A stretch of DNA of 64,000 bases from Streptomyces sp. NBC_01446 (GTDB lineage Bacteria > Actinomycetota > Actinomycetes > Streptomycetales > Streptomycetaceae). The notes under the pieces were generated by a model. That model ran no database searches. It saw nothing but the letters and a program-made list of their open reading frames with translations, and was not told the DNA's origin. A program made the position numbers and the translations under genes. This document shows positions 1-8,197 of the stretch, in pieces (position 1 is the stretch's first letter; each line of letters opens with the position of its first letter). Where the stretch lies: positions 1,364,001 to 1,428,000 of the forward strand of contig NZ_JAPEPO010000001.1 of NCBI RefSeq assembly GCF_026340095.1, given 5' to 3'.

Positions 1-416
1 ACATCCTCACCCAAGTCCGGGTGGTTGGAGACGACCATGGCCACATTCATGGGGATCTCGCCGCGGCGCTGACGCCACAGCAGGTCCAGCAGACAGTGAT
101 CCGACTTGGAGGCCATGATCGCCACGCGCTTGGGCCTGTGCGCGTCCCCCAGCCGGTAGCTCAGTCCCAGCGCGCCCAGCGCTTCGTCCAGTTCCTCCTC
201 GAGCGTAGTCAACCGACCTGCCAGGCCGTCCAGGTGGAACGTCGTGCGCTGGAAAAACTGGCCGCTGGCAGGGCCTGTCGAGTATTGATCGAGAGAGACG
301 ATGTTCGCACCGAGCCGCGCAAGCAGGGACGACACCGAAGACACGATCCCCGGCCCGTCAGGACCCTGGACGATCAACCGTCCGAGGTCGGCGGCATCAT
401 GAGTGGGCAGAGACAT
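1..416 (-). CDS. purU: Formyltetrahydrofolate deformylase, 5' part (runs off window)
   Basis: PurU hydrolyses 10-formyl-tetrahydrofolate to formate and tetrahydrofolate in the cytoplasm. Only the first 138 residues are inside the window; the family is usually about 285-290 residues. An ACT-like regulatory domain covers roughly residues 10-85 (DGPGIVSSVSSLL). The formyltransferase-fold domain then begins with KRVAIMASKSDHCLLDLL and continues to VVSNHPDL at the edge. The ATG at 414-416 is preceded by AAAGGA about ten bases upstream. It lies 128 bp downstream of the O-demethylase gene on the same strand. PurU next to a folate-dependent demethylase fits one-carbon recycling; that link is inferred from context. 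Confidence 0.9.
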   Translation of the reverse strand, partial: MSLPTHDAADLGRLIVQGPDGPGIVSSVSSLLARLGANIVSLDQYSTGPASGQFFQRTTFHLDGLAGRLTTLEEELDEALGALGLSYRLGDAHRPKRVAIMASKSDHCLLDLLWRQRRGEIPMNVAMVVSNHPDLGED

Positions 417-544
417 GAAAGCGGTTCCTTTCGGGATTTGCAGCAGATACCCGGCGTGCGAGGGATTCCGGCGGCCGTCAGGGGCCGCTTCGGTGAATCC
501 GGGAGATGACCCGCGGAGCCCGGGACGGCGCCGCGGGTGGACGG

Positions 545-1921
545 CTACGCGGCCGCGACTCCGGAGGGGACGGCGGTGAAGTCGAAGTCCTTGTTGCTGG
601 CCAGGTCCAGGTACGGGAAACGTTCCACCGTCGCCCGGATCGGCTTGATCCGTCCTCCGTGGTCCCCCCAGTGCACGATGACCTCGGTGCCGATCTCGGC
701 CTGGTCCATGTCGATGGTCGAGTGGGAGAGCATCTCCCGGTAGTAGTAGGAGTACACCGCGACCGAGGAGACCCCTACCTGCTTGCCGTCTTTGGTGACG
801 AGGTCGGCGTGCCCACCGGCGGGTGACTGCGGGGTGGTGGGGAACTCGAAGTGCTTGTATTCCTCACCAGGCTCGAACTGCGAGGCGAAGACGTCGAGTA
901 CGTCCTCCTTGTTCCACCTCAGCACCACCGTCTTGCGGCGACGGTTCGCAGCCTCGGCCTCCAGCGCCTCACGGCCGATGAAGTCGTGGTCGAACTTCGC
1001 CATCCAGCCCCAGTTCACCTCGAACGGAGTCCGCAGCCGGGCACTCATGTCCCCCGGCTGGACGCTGCCCGGCAACTGCCCCCCCACCTGCGACGGCGGA
1101 AGCCCGGCCCCGAACACCGGGTGGGTGACGAACCCGGGGTCGGCGAACGCTGCCGGCAGGAACGTGCAACCCTGCTGCGGGAATCCACCCTCGGTGTGGT
1201 TGACCACGTAGGTACGCCATCCGAGTCGCTTGAGCCCGAATTCCTTCCCTGCCTGGAACACCGCGTCGAACACGGCCGGGCCGTGCTCCAACGGCCCGCG
1301 CAGCTCGTACGCCAGAGTGCCCGCCATGCCGATCCGGGACAGCTCGATCTCCGCCGACGCGTCGATCCCCGGGATGCTGACCTGCCTGATGCCCAGGAAC
1401 TTCAGATCGCGCAAGGGCTCGCCGATGAGCCGCTCCAGGACCTGCAGCGAGGTCGGACCCGCGACCTGGAACAGGAAGATGTCCCGAAGCCCGATCTCGA
1501 CGTCCAGCCCCAGCGACGGCGCCTTGTACATCGGCCACGGCATCGCGGCGAAATGGCGGAAGGAGTCCTCACTGTCACGCACCGCCAGACCGTGGCTGGC
1601 GATGTACCCGTGCTCGTCGAGCATCACCAGATGCTTCGAGGTACCCACCGGCCACTTGTAGACGTTGTTGATGCTCAGCCGCGACAGGAACTCCTGCGCG
1701 TGCGGGCCGCTGAACGTCACCTCGGGAAACCCGCTCAGGTTCGACGCCAGATAGGAGCCCGTCTTCCACGACATGGACTCCTGCTTCCAGCCATCACCCT
1801 CCCAGATGTGCAGGCTGCCAAGGATGTTCAGATAGGTCGGGACTTCTGGGTAGGCCGGAACATCGTGGATGGCCGCCACAGCGGCCTCGCCCGGACCGCC
1901 GGCACTGCCGTTACCGTTCAT
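545..1921 (-). CDS. LigM/DesA-type tetrahydrofolate-dependent aryl O-demethylase
   Basis: 458 residues of the GcvT (aminomethyltransferase) fold. The sequence follows the vanillate/3-O-methylgallate and syringate O-demethylases LigM and DesA from end to end. Landmarks are SWKTGSYLASNLSG near residue 50, the KFDHDFIGREALE block about two thirds along, and YSYYYREMLSHSTID near the C-terminus. LigM and DesA move a methyl group from a methoxy-aromatic substrate to tetrahydrofolate, giving the phenol and 5-methyl-THF. GcvT (glycine cleavage) is less likely because these LigM-specific blocks are present and no other gcv genes are nearby. It sits between an NmrA-type reductase and purU. The exact substrate cannot be told from sequence. 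Confidence 0.82.
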   Translation of the reverse strand: MNGNGSAGGPGEAAVAAIHDVPAYPEVPTYLNILGSLHIWEGDGWKQESMSWKTGSYLASNLSGFPEVTFSGPHAQEFLSRLSINNVYKWPVGTSKHLVMLDEHGYIASHGLAVRDSEDSFRHFAAMPWPMYKAPSLGLDVEIGLRDIFLFQVAGPTSLQVLERLIGEPLRDLKFLGIRQVSIPGIDASAEIELSRIGMAGTLAYELRGPLEHGPAVFDAVFQAGKEFGLKRLGWRTYVVNHTEGGFPQQGCTFLPAAFADPGFVTHPVFGAGLPPSQVGGQLPGSVQPGDMSARLRTPFEVNWGWMAKFDHDFIGREALEAEAANRRRKTVVLRWNKEDVLDVFASQFEPGEEYKHFEFPTTPQSPAGGHADLVTKDGKQVGVSSVAVYSYYYREMLSHSTIDMDQAEIGTEVIVHWGDHGGRIKPIRATVERFPYLDLASNKDFDFTAVPSGVAAA

Positions 1922-1999
1922 CGTTGAAGCACCTTTCTCAAGAACACGAAAACCTCTGGAACACGCAAGCCTGCCGACAGTCGACGACAGGACCAGTCG

Positions 2000-2941
2000 T
2001 CACACCGCGTCATCGATCTGGTCGTAGGGCACCGACTTGACGCGCTCCATCACCGACCGCAGCGGCTCGGGGTCACGACCCGTGATCTGCTTCACGTGTT
2101 GAGTGAGGAGCGCCTGGTATCCCCCCGCGACCGCCAGATCAGCCGACACCAACTCGTCGCTGGCCCACATGTGGCCATCGGGACTGGGCGGCATGGCGGG
2201 GTCGTAGGTACGCGGGAGGCCTACGGAGTCGAAGAAGGCGAGACGCTGCTCCCCTGTCTGAGGCACATAGGTGATCGGCACCCCATGCACCTCGGAGCCG
2301 ATGCGCACGATGTCCTGCATGCTCAGTAGCTCGGGACCAGTGATCTCATAGGCTCCACTGGCGTGCCGCTCGGGGTCGCGCAACACCGCCGCCGCGCTGC
2401 GGGCCACGTCACCCTTCGCCACCGGGGCCAGGGAGCCTTGCCCCGTCGCCATCTCCAGCCGACCGCTCGCGGTGGCGGGGGCGATCCAGACGTTGCTGAC
2501 GATCTCGGCGTAGAGGTGATTGCGCAGGAGCGTGTACGCGATGCCGGAGGACCGGAGGTCCTGCTCCGTCGTCTTGTGATCCTTCGCCGACAGGGCGGGG
2601 TTGTTCGGCTGCTCGCCACCACCGACCGAGGTGTAGACGATGTGGCGGATGCCCGCCTGCTGAGCAGCGGCAATGGCATTGCGGTGTTCGGAGATTCGCC
2701 GACCGAGGTTGAGCCCGCTGATCAGGAGGAGTGTCTCGGCACCGCTGTATGCGGCGTCCAGTGACTCCCGGTCCCTGTAGTCGCCCTTCATGACGGTGAC
2801 CCCTTGGGCCGCGCGGTCGGCGAGCTTCTCGGGTGTGCGCGTCACAAGCGCCAGTTCGATGCCCGGGTCCGCTTCCAGCAGCAACCTCGTGACGCGACGC
2901 CCGAGGTCCCCCGAGGCTCCGCTGATGACGATTCGACTCAT
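2000..2941 (-). CDS. NmrA-type atypical short-chain dehydrogenase (NAD(P)-binding)
   Basis: 313 residues. The N-terminal Rossmann fold has the glycine motif GASGDLG at about residues 8-14. An NmrA/quinone-oxidoreductase-2-like core follows (TSVGGGEQPNNP, then LRNHLYAEIVSNVW). Relatives are either NADPH-dependent quinone/aldehyde reductases or redox-sensing regulators without activity, so the role is uncertain. It lies 78 bp upstream of the O-demethylase gene and on the same strand, so the two may be co-transcribed. A 257-bp gap separates it from the VOC gene upstream. Confidence 0.8.
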   Translation of the reverse strand: MSRIVISGASGDLGRRVTRLLLEADPGIELALVTRTPEKLADRAAQGVTVMKGDYRDRESLDAAYSGAETLLLISGLNLGRRISEHRNAIAAAQQAGIRHIVYTSVGGGEQPNNPALSAKDHKTTEQDLRSSGIAYTLLRNHLYAEIVSNVWIAPATASGRLEMATGQGSLAPVAKGDVARSAAAVLRDPERHASGAYEITGPELLSMQDIVRIGSEVHGVPITYVPQTGEQRLAFFDSVGLPRTYDPAMPPSPDGHMWASDELVSADLAVAGGYQALLTQHVKQITGRDPEPLRSVMERVKSVPYDQIDDAV

Positions 2942-3198
2942 GCTTGTCTCTCCGTTTCCTTACTTCCTTGACGACTCTGCTGAGGGCATGCGATGCGCGG
3001 TGTGACGGAAACGATCAGTGCTGAGGCGCCTTACTCAGCAGCGTCCAAGGCGCGCCAGCAGCACTTTTGAGCGGCCAGGATCCGGGCACGGGAAGGCCGA
3101 GCCCATGAACACGAGGGTCGCCCAAAGCCCTCACATGCGATCGGTTACGCCCCCGCCGGCATGACCACGCCAGGCCGGGGGTGCACCGAGGCACAGCG
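2942..3198. other. Intergenic gap inside the aromatic cluster
   Basis: 257 bp between the NmrA-type gene and the VOC gene. I see no gene, RNA or strong hairpin. It may hold the promoter of the NmrA/O-demethylase/purU group. Confidence 0.4.
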
Positions 3199-4404
3199 TC
3201 AGCCGAGCGGTCCCCAGAACGTCTCGCCGGCGTATGTGTCGGAGAGCGGCGTCAGTGTCTCGGGCCACACGCCGGCCTGTACCTTCCGACGCTCGTCCTT
3301 CGGCCGCACGCGGCCGTCCCAGCCGACCTGCTCCATGTAGTAGTACAGCTGCATCACGTGACCGTCGGGGGCGACCGCGTGGATGACGTAGTCGATGCCC
3401 GGGTGGATCTCCTGCGGCAGGTCGACGAGCTCGACGCCCTTTTCCTCCAGGAACGTCTTCGCCGCGCGGAGCTGCTCGTAGGAACCGACCTGCACACCGA
3501 AGGCGAGCAAGGTGCTGTCCTCCCGCGCACCGAGCACAGTGCGCAGTTCCAGTGGGAGGAGCGTCAGGCTGTGATGCTCGGTGTTCGCCCGCAGGAAGAC
3601 AACGCGGTGTCCGGCTATCCGGGACTCCTCGCTCTTCTGCAGACCGAGTCGATCGGTGTAGAAGCGCTCAGCGGCATCGAGGTCCTCGACGAAGATGCTC
3701 ACTGGTCCGACCCGCACCGGCTTGAACGGCCGCGCGAGCAGGACGCCTCCCACGTCGTACGTCTTCGGCAGGTCGTCCACCCAACGGTGACCCGACGTCA
3801 GATCGACGCCCTCGGCGAGGGCTTCGGCGACCTCGGTCGACTCCGACTTGTACGGCAGTTCCGGGTGCCCGTTGAGCCACGGCCACGTCACCTCGGGCTT
3901 GCTCAGGCCGTCCCAGCCGACCTGTTCGATGCCGTACTCCAGCTCGTTGACGTGGCCGGTCGGGTCCGGGAAGTAGGTGTGCCAGTTCGAGCCGGGGTCA
4001 CGCCCGTAACGCTCGATCTTCTGCCCGAGCTCAGCGAGCCAGCGCCGCGCCTCGACGACTTCGCGAAGGCTGCCGACCTGCCAGGTGATCTGGTTGACCG
4101 TGATGTCGGAACGGGCCGGCGGCTCCATGTGCTCGGCCCACGGGCGCGGCATGAGCACGAAGGTGTGGTGGTCGCTGTTGTGACGGAGGAAGTAGATGTG
4201 CTTGTCGGGCACACCGTCGAGCCAGGGGCCCGGGTCGTACTTCTCGAGATCGAGGGTGTCGGCGACTGCGAACCCGAGCACGTCCCGGTAGAACTTCGCC
4301 GACTCAGCTGTGTTGTCGACGCTGATACCGAAGTGGTTGAGTCGCCGGATCTTGAAGGGGCGGTCATACATGACGCCGCCGACCTTGAACTTCTTCGCGG
4401 TCAT
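3199..4404 (-). CDS. Two-domain VOC / extradiol-dioxygenase-type protein
   Basis: 401 residues with two similar vicinal-oxygen-chelate modules (about residues 15-170 and 215-390), each ending in the near-identical block EQVGWDG. The first module keeps a type I extradiol His-His-Glu set: His24 (RLNHFGISV), His80 (SDHHTFVLMP) and Glu154 (GHVNELEY). In the second module the aligned positions read VGPVSIFV (no His), TEHHSLTLLP (His kept) and GHVMQLYY (Gln for Glu). Metal binding is therefore expected in the N-terminal module. It lies 11 bp downstream of the FAH-family gene in one operon, which supports aromatic ring cleavage. A non-dioxygenase VOC role cannot be excluded. Confidence 0.78.
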   Translation of the reverse strand: MTAKKFKVGGVMYDRPFKIRRLNHFGISVDNTAESAKFYRDVLGFAVADTLDLEKYDPGPWLDGVPDKHIYFLRHNSDHHTFVLMPRPWAEHMEPPARSDITVNQITWQVGSLREVVEARRWLAELGQKIERYGRDPGSNWHTYFPDPTGHVNELEYGIEQVGWDGLSKPEVTWPWLNGHPELPYKSESTEVAEALAEGVDLTSGHRWVDDLPKTYDVGGVLLARPFKPVRVGPVSIFVEDLDAAERFYTDRLGLQKSEESRIAGHRVVFLRANTEHHSLTLLPLELRTVLGAREDSTLLAFGVQVGSYEQLRAAKTFLEEKGVELVDLPQEIHPGIDYVIHAVAPDGHVMQLYYYMEQVGWDGRVRPKDERRKVQAGVWPETLTPLSDTYAGETFWGPLG

Positions 4405-4415
4405 GTGCTCTGTCC

Positions 4416-5426
4416 TCAGTCGGTCGGCTTGACAACTTCGTTGCGGATGGTGCCGATCAGGGCGGAGGAGACTTCCACGACATCACCGGGCTTGACGAAC
4501 AAGGTGTCCGGAACCGAGCCGTCGGACTCCTGCCGGCTGGAATCGACGGCGGTGCCCTTGGGCGTACCACTGGCGATCAGGTCACCGGGCCACAGAGTCG
4601 TGTCCCTGGACAGGTGTTCGCCGAGCGCGGCGAAGGAGTGAATCATGGAGCTCGTGTTGCCGCTCTGGCGCAGCTCGCCGTTGACCCGGCATTCGATGGG
4701 AATGTCCTGCGGATCGATTCCCTCGTTCACGATGATCCAGGGCCCGATCGTCGCAGAGGTGTCGAAGTTCTTCGCGTACATGAAGTCGGGGCCGAAGGAG
4801 ACGTTGTCCCTCACCGACCAGTCGTTGAACAGGGTGTATCCCCACACATGCGACGTGAAATCGTCGCCCTTGATGTCGCGACCACTCTTGCCGATTACGA
4901 CGGCCACCTCCGCCTCGTAGTCCAGCCGCTCGGTGCGTGCCGGGTAGCGCACCGGATCGCCGCTCGCGGAGACGGCGCGGTGGTCCTTCACGAAGAACTT
5001 GGGCCCTCCCTCGACAAGACGGTTGATAGTGGTCTTGGCGTCACCGCCGCGAGAGTTCTCAGCTGCGCTCTGCATGTGGTCAGCGAAGTTGGCGAGAGCG
5101 CAGAGGATCCGGGACTGGCCCTCAATCGGGGCGTGCAGCCTCACCTCGTCAAGTCCGAAGCTGAGCTGCTCCCCTGTCACACCACGGACGTCCTGCGCCT
5201 GGTCGACCAGGTACTCCAGTGCAGCTCGGGCACCGTCGAGGGCTCGCGCCCCCTCCTCAATGAATGCGTTGAGCTGGGCCGGAACGGCTGCGGCTGCCTC
5301 GGCGAGTGGCCGGGCGGCATGCGAGGTCTCGGCCAAGTACTTGGCATACGCGCCGTTGATGTCGACGACGGAACCCTCGTGTACCACACCGACCCGCCGA
5401 GCCGGGCCGAAGACTGTGACCTTCAT
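4416..5426 (-). CDS. Fumarylacetoacetate hydrolase family protein (ring-cleavage product hydrolase/isomerase)
   Basis: 336 residues from the ATG at 5424-5426, chosen because AAGGAG lies seven bases upstream and homology begins at MKVTVFGPARRVGVV; the longer reading frame has no such site. The C-terminal two thirds form the FAH domain, with YEAEVAVVIGK, VWGYTLFNDWSVRD and GDLIASGTPKGTA blocks. The acidic metal ligands of the family lie in and around YEAEVAV. Members hydrolyse or isomerise acylpyruvates and oxo-diacids made after ring cleavage. Position directly before the VOC protein fits the step after ring opening. Confidence 0.85.
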   Translation of the reverse strand: MKVTVFGPARRVGVVHEGSVVDINGAYAKYLAETSHAARPLAEAAAAVPAQLNAFIEEGARALDGARAALEYLVDQAQDVRGVTGEQLSFGLDEVRLHAPIEGQSRILCALANFADHMQSAAENSRGGDAKTTINRLVEGGPKFFVKDHRAVSASGDPVRYPARTERLDYEAEVAVVIGKSGRDIKGDDFTSHVWGYTLFNDWSVRDNVSFGPDFMYAKNFDTSATIGPWIIVNEGIDPQDIPIECRVNGELRQSGNTSSMIHSFAALGEHLSRDTTLWPGDLIASGTPKGTAVDSSRQESDGSVPDTLFVKPGDVVEVSSALIGTIRNEVVKPTD

Positions 5427-5514
5427 CGTTCTCCTTGTGAACTCGTGGAAATGTGCAAAGCACGACGGGGCGCCGGGCTCATCGGCGATGCGATCCCCGA
5501 GTGCTCGTCGGCCT

Positions 5515-5892
5515 TCACGCCGGATCGGGGTCGACACCGACCTTGTCGAAAAGACGCCCATCCACAGGGCTGAGGCTGTAAATGGCGAGACGCTCGATCT
5601 TCCCGTTCCGGACCGTGAAGAAGTCACCGAGTGTCACGGCACTTCCGTTCGCGATCAGGTCGATCTCCACTGCGATGTTTTCGCCGTCGACGACGAATTG
5701 TTTCGGGTTCGGCTTCATCGCGCCGGGAGTGAGACCGTTCTCGTACATCCGCCTGATCGCCTCGGCACCGGTCAGCGTGCCCGCGGCGTTCTGCAGGACC
5801 GCGTCCGGGGCGAACAAATCGGCCACGGCATGCGGATCGGCTGCGGTGACGCCGGCGAAGTAGGCGGTGACCACCTCGACAGGACTACTCAT
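5515..5892 (-). CDS. SnoaL-like / NTF2-fold protein (ketosteroid-isomerase-like)
   Basis: 125 residues from the ATG at 5890-5892, with GAGGA about ten bases upstream. The sequence has the SnoaL-2 pattern: VVTAYFAGVTAADPHAVADL helix, LFAPDAV, then AVEIDLIANG and FFTVRNGKIERLAIY strands. The fold is used by small isomerases, cyclases and lyases and by many proteins of unknown activity. It lies 37 bp after the aldehyde dehydrogenase and 88 bp before the FAH gene, in the same operon. Its step is unknown; isomerisation of a ring-cleavage product is possible. Confidence 0.75.
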   Translation of the reverse strand: MSSPVEVVTAYFAGVTAADPHAVADLFAPDAVLQNAAGTLTGAEAIRRMYENGLTPGAMKPNPKQFVVDGENIAVEIDLIANGSAVTLGDFFTVRNGKIERLAIYSLSPVDGRLFDKVGVDPDPA

Positions 5893-5929
5893 TTCTGCCC
5901 GTCCTCTCTCATTGTTCCTGGGGAATGCG

Positions 5930-7408
5930 TCATGCCGGGCGGTACCTCGTCGATGCGTAGATCGACTTGTATTCGAGGTAGGCGTTGATCCCCTCCGGCC
6001 CGAGCTCGCGACCGATTCCGGAGTCCTTGTATCCCCCGAACGGCGCGCCGAGATCGAGGGTGTAGTAGTTGAGCCCGATCGTGCCGGTACGGACGCGACG
6101 TGCCACGGCCAGCGACCGGTCCTCGTCGGCGCTCCAGACCGAGCCCCCGAGGCCGTAGTTGCTGTCGTTGGCGATCCGGACCGCGTCATCGTCGTCGTCG
6201 AACGGGATGAGCGCCATGACGGGACCGAACACCTCTTCGCGGGCGAGCCGGTCGGCGTTGTCGACGTCGGCGAAGACCGTGGGTTGCACGAACCACCCCC
6301 GGTTCAGGTGCTCCGGACGGCCACCGCCGGTGATAAGGCGGGCGTCCGAGTTCTTGGCAGTCTCGATGTAGCCGAGGACGCGCTCCAGGTGCCCGCGGGT
6401 GGCCATGGGACCCATCGTCACTGAGGGATCGAGGGGGTCTCCGAGCTTGTACGCGTCCGCGAAACTCGCGATCGCGTCGACGACCTCGTCGTAGCGGGAG
6501 CGTGCGATGAGGATTCTCGACTGGGTCGTGCAGGTCTGGCTGTTGTTGAGGAAGGACGCGTTGTCCAGGCCGGCGAGCAGAGTCTCGACGTTCCCGTCTT
6601 CCAGGAAGATCGCAGCCGACTTGCCGCCCAATTCGAGGGTGACCCGGCGAATCAGCCGGCCGCACTCCTGTCCGATGGCCCGACCGGCCTCGGTGGACCC
6701 GGTGAAGGCGACCTTGTCGACCAGCGGGTGCGACACCAGCGCGGCGCCGGCGTCGCGGTCACCGAGCACGATGTTCAGCACGCCCTCGGGCAGCCCGGCC
6801 TCCTGGGCGGCGTCGGCGAAGACGTACGAGTCGAGGGCGGTCTCCGGCGACGGCTTCAGCACCACCGTGCAGCCGGCGGCGAGCGCCGGTGCGATCTTGA
6901 ACATGGCGAGCGCCTGCGGGAAGTTCCACGGCGTGATCGCGGCGACCACGCCGACGGGTTCGCGGCGGACGATCGTCGACCCGGCCTGGCTCGGGCGCGC
7001 CTCTTCCAGCGGGAGGCTCTCGATGACGTCGGCGTACATCCGCAGGAGGATGGCGGGCGCACCGCCGTTCAACATCTGAGAGAGTCCGATCGGCATTCCG
7101 TTCTCGCGGCTTACCAGAGTCGCGGTGTCCCCAGCGCGCTTGTCGAGCGCGTCCGCGAACCTGCGCAGCACCGCGGCGCGTTCGGCCGCTGGGGTACGCC
7201 CCCAGGGGCCCTCGTCCAGCGCGCGGCGGGCGGCACGGACGGCGGCGTCGATGTCCGCTTCGGTGCCCAACGCGGCGACGCCGATGCGCTCGCCCGTGGC
7301 GGCCTCGATCTGATCCTGCACGCGGTCGCCGCTCGGGTTGACCCATGCTCCATCAATGAAGAAGCGCTTACGGTCGAGGTCGCTGGGACGCTCGGCGGTA
7401 AGGGACAT
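5930..7408 (-). CDS. NAD(P)-dependent aldehyde dehydrogenase
   Basis: 492 residues, normal length for the ALDH superfamily. Visible landmarks are the PWNFPQALAMFKIAPALAAG block, the nucleotide-binding FTGSTEAGRAIG, the general-base motif LELGGKSA, the catalytic Cys in NSQTCTTQSRI, and the C-terminal FGGYKDSGIGRELG. The ATG at 7406-7408 has AAGGAG seven bases upstream. It is the first gene of the minus-strand aromatic cluster. Oxidation of an aromatic aldehyde such as vanillin, or of a semialdehyde formed after ring opening, fits the context; the substrate is inferred. Confidence 0.9.
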   Translation of the reverse strand: MSLTAERPSDLDRKRFFIDGAWVNPSGDRVQDQIEAATGERIGVAALGTEADIDAAVRAARRALDEGPWGRTPAAERAAVLRRFADALDKRAGDTATLVSRENGMPIGLSQMLNGGAPAILLRMYADVIESLPLEEARPSQAGSTIVRREPVGVVAAITPWNFPQALAMFKIAPALAAGCTVVLKPSPETALDSYVFADAAQEAGLPEGVLNIVLGDRDAGAALVSHPLVDKVAFTGSTEAGRAIGQECGRLIRRVTLELGGKSAAIFLEDGNVETLLAGLDNASFLNNSQTCTTQSRILIARSRYDEVVDAIASFADAYKLGDPLDPSVTMGPMATRGHLERVLGYIETAKNSDARLITGGGRPEHLNRGWFVQPTVFADVDNADRLAREEVFGPVMALIPFDDDDDAVRIANDSNYGLGGSVWSADEDRSLAVARRVRTGTIGLNYYTLDLGAPFGGYKDSGIGRELGPEGINAYLEYKSIYASTRYRPA

Positions 7409-7625
7409 ATTTTCTCCTTGTGGTTACGTCGCTGACATCACCCGTAAATAAAGGATGTGGTTTGGAATCGGATTTGACGATGCCGGATAATTTCACCCAG
7501 CGATTCGCCTGAAGCATGACGGTGTGCGGAGATCGGGAAGCAGACCCGCAATGAGGACAACCGGCTGCCGGTACGCCGACCTGAGCATCAGTCCGCGTTC
7601 CGCAGAATCACCTGTGTCCGAGCTA

Positions 7626-7661
7626 GTGCTGCGCCGCGGAAGTTCCGCCGATGGCTATCGG
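7626..7661 (+). repeat. Left terminal inverted repeat of the IS630 element
   Basis: 36 bp starting GTGCTGCGCCGCGG; exact reverse complement of 9274-9309. It contains the stop codon of the passenger gene. Confidence 0.95.
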
Positions 7662-8197
7662 ACGGTGAGGCGGTTGTTGGTGTCTTCGAGGTCGAAGTGG
7701 CTGGGGTCGAAGGTGCCGCCGACCCATTCGAGTAGTTCGTCGTGTTCCTCGTGTCCCGGGTCGGTGATGGCTTCGAGGAAGTTCGCGTAGCCCCACGGGC
7801 CGCCGCAGTCCTCCGGTGGGCAGGCCCGCCGGCCGGTCAGGCAGTGGGGGTAGGCCGTTCCCGGAGCCCGGGGCAGGGTCTTCTCCACCTCGATGTGGTG
7901 CACCCAGTCGTCGCCGAAGTCGTAGGTGTAGCCGATCCTGTCGCCGATGGCGGGTGCAACTGCATGAAGCGGGACCTTGCGTTCGTCGCGGTGGCCGAGC
8001 TCGCTGTCGCGGCGCCCGTAGTCGCCGGTCGGGGTCTGGAAGAGGTGCATGTGGTAGTTCTCCCAGCCCATCGCGGTCTGGATCACCAGGTGCAGGCGGT
8101 CGAGCGTGAGGTCGGCCGGGACCTGCAGCCGCCGCCAGATCGGAGGGCGGATGTCGGCCAGGGTGACCTTGATCTGCAGGACGGAGTCAGCGGGCAT
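7655..8197 (-). CDS. pRiA4b ORF-3-like protein (IS passenger)
   Basis: 180 residues matching the plasmid pRiA4b ORF-3 family: an opening like LQIKVTLADIRPPIWRRLQV, then LDRLHLVIQTAMGWENYHMH, YTYDFGDDWVHHIEVE, the Cys-containing CLTGRRACPPEDCGG, and a C-terminal YANFLEAITDPGHEEH. The biochemical function of the family is not established. The start codon overlaps the end of the transposase gene by 11 bp, which suggests translational coupling. The stop lies in the left terminal repeat. The gene therefore moves with the insertion sequence. A role in transposition or in element maintenance is possible but unproven. Confidence 0.85.
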   Translation of the reverse strand: MPADSVLQIKVTLADIRPPIWRRLQVPADLTLDRLHLVIQTAMGWENYHMHLFQTPTGDYGRRDSELGHRDERKVPLHAVAPAIGDRIGYTYDFGDDWVHHIEVEKTLPRAPGTAYPHCLTGRRACPPEDCGGPWGYANFLEAITDPGHEEHDELLEWVGGTFDPSHFDLEDTNNRLTVR

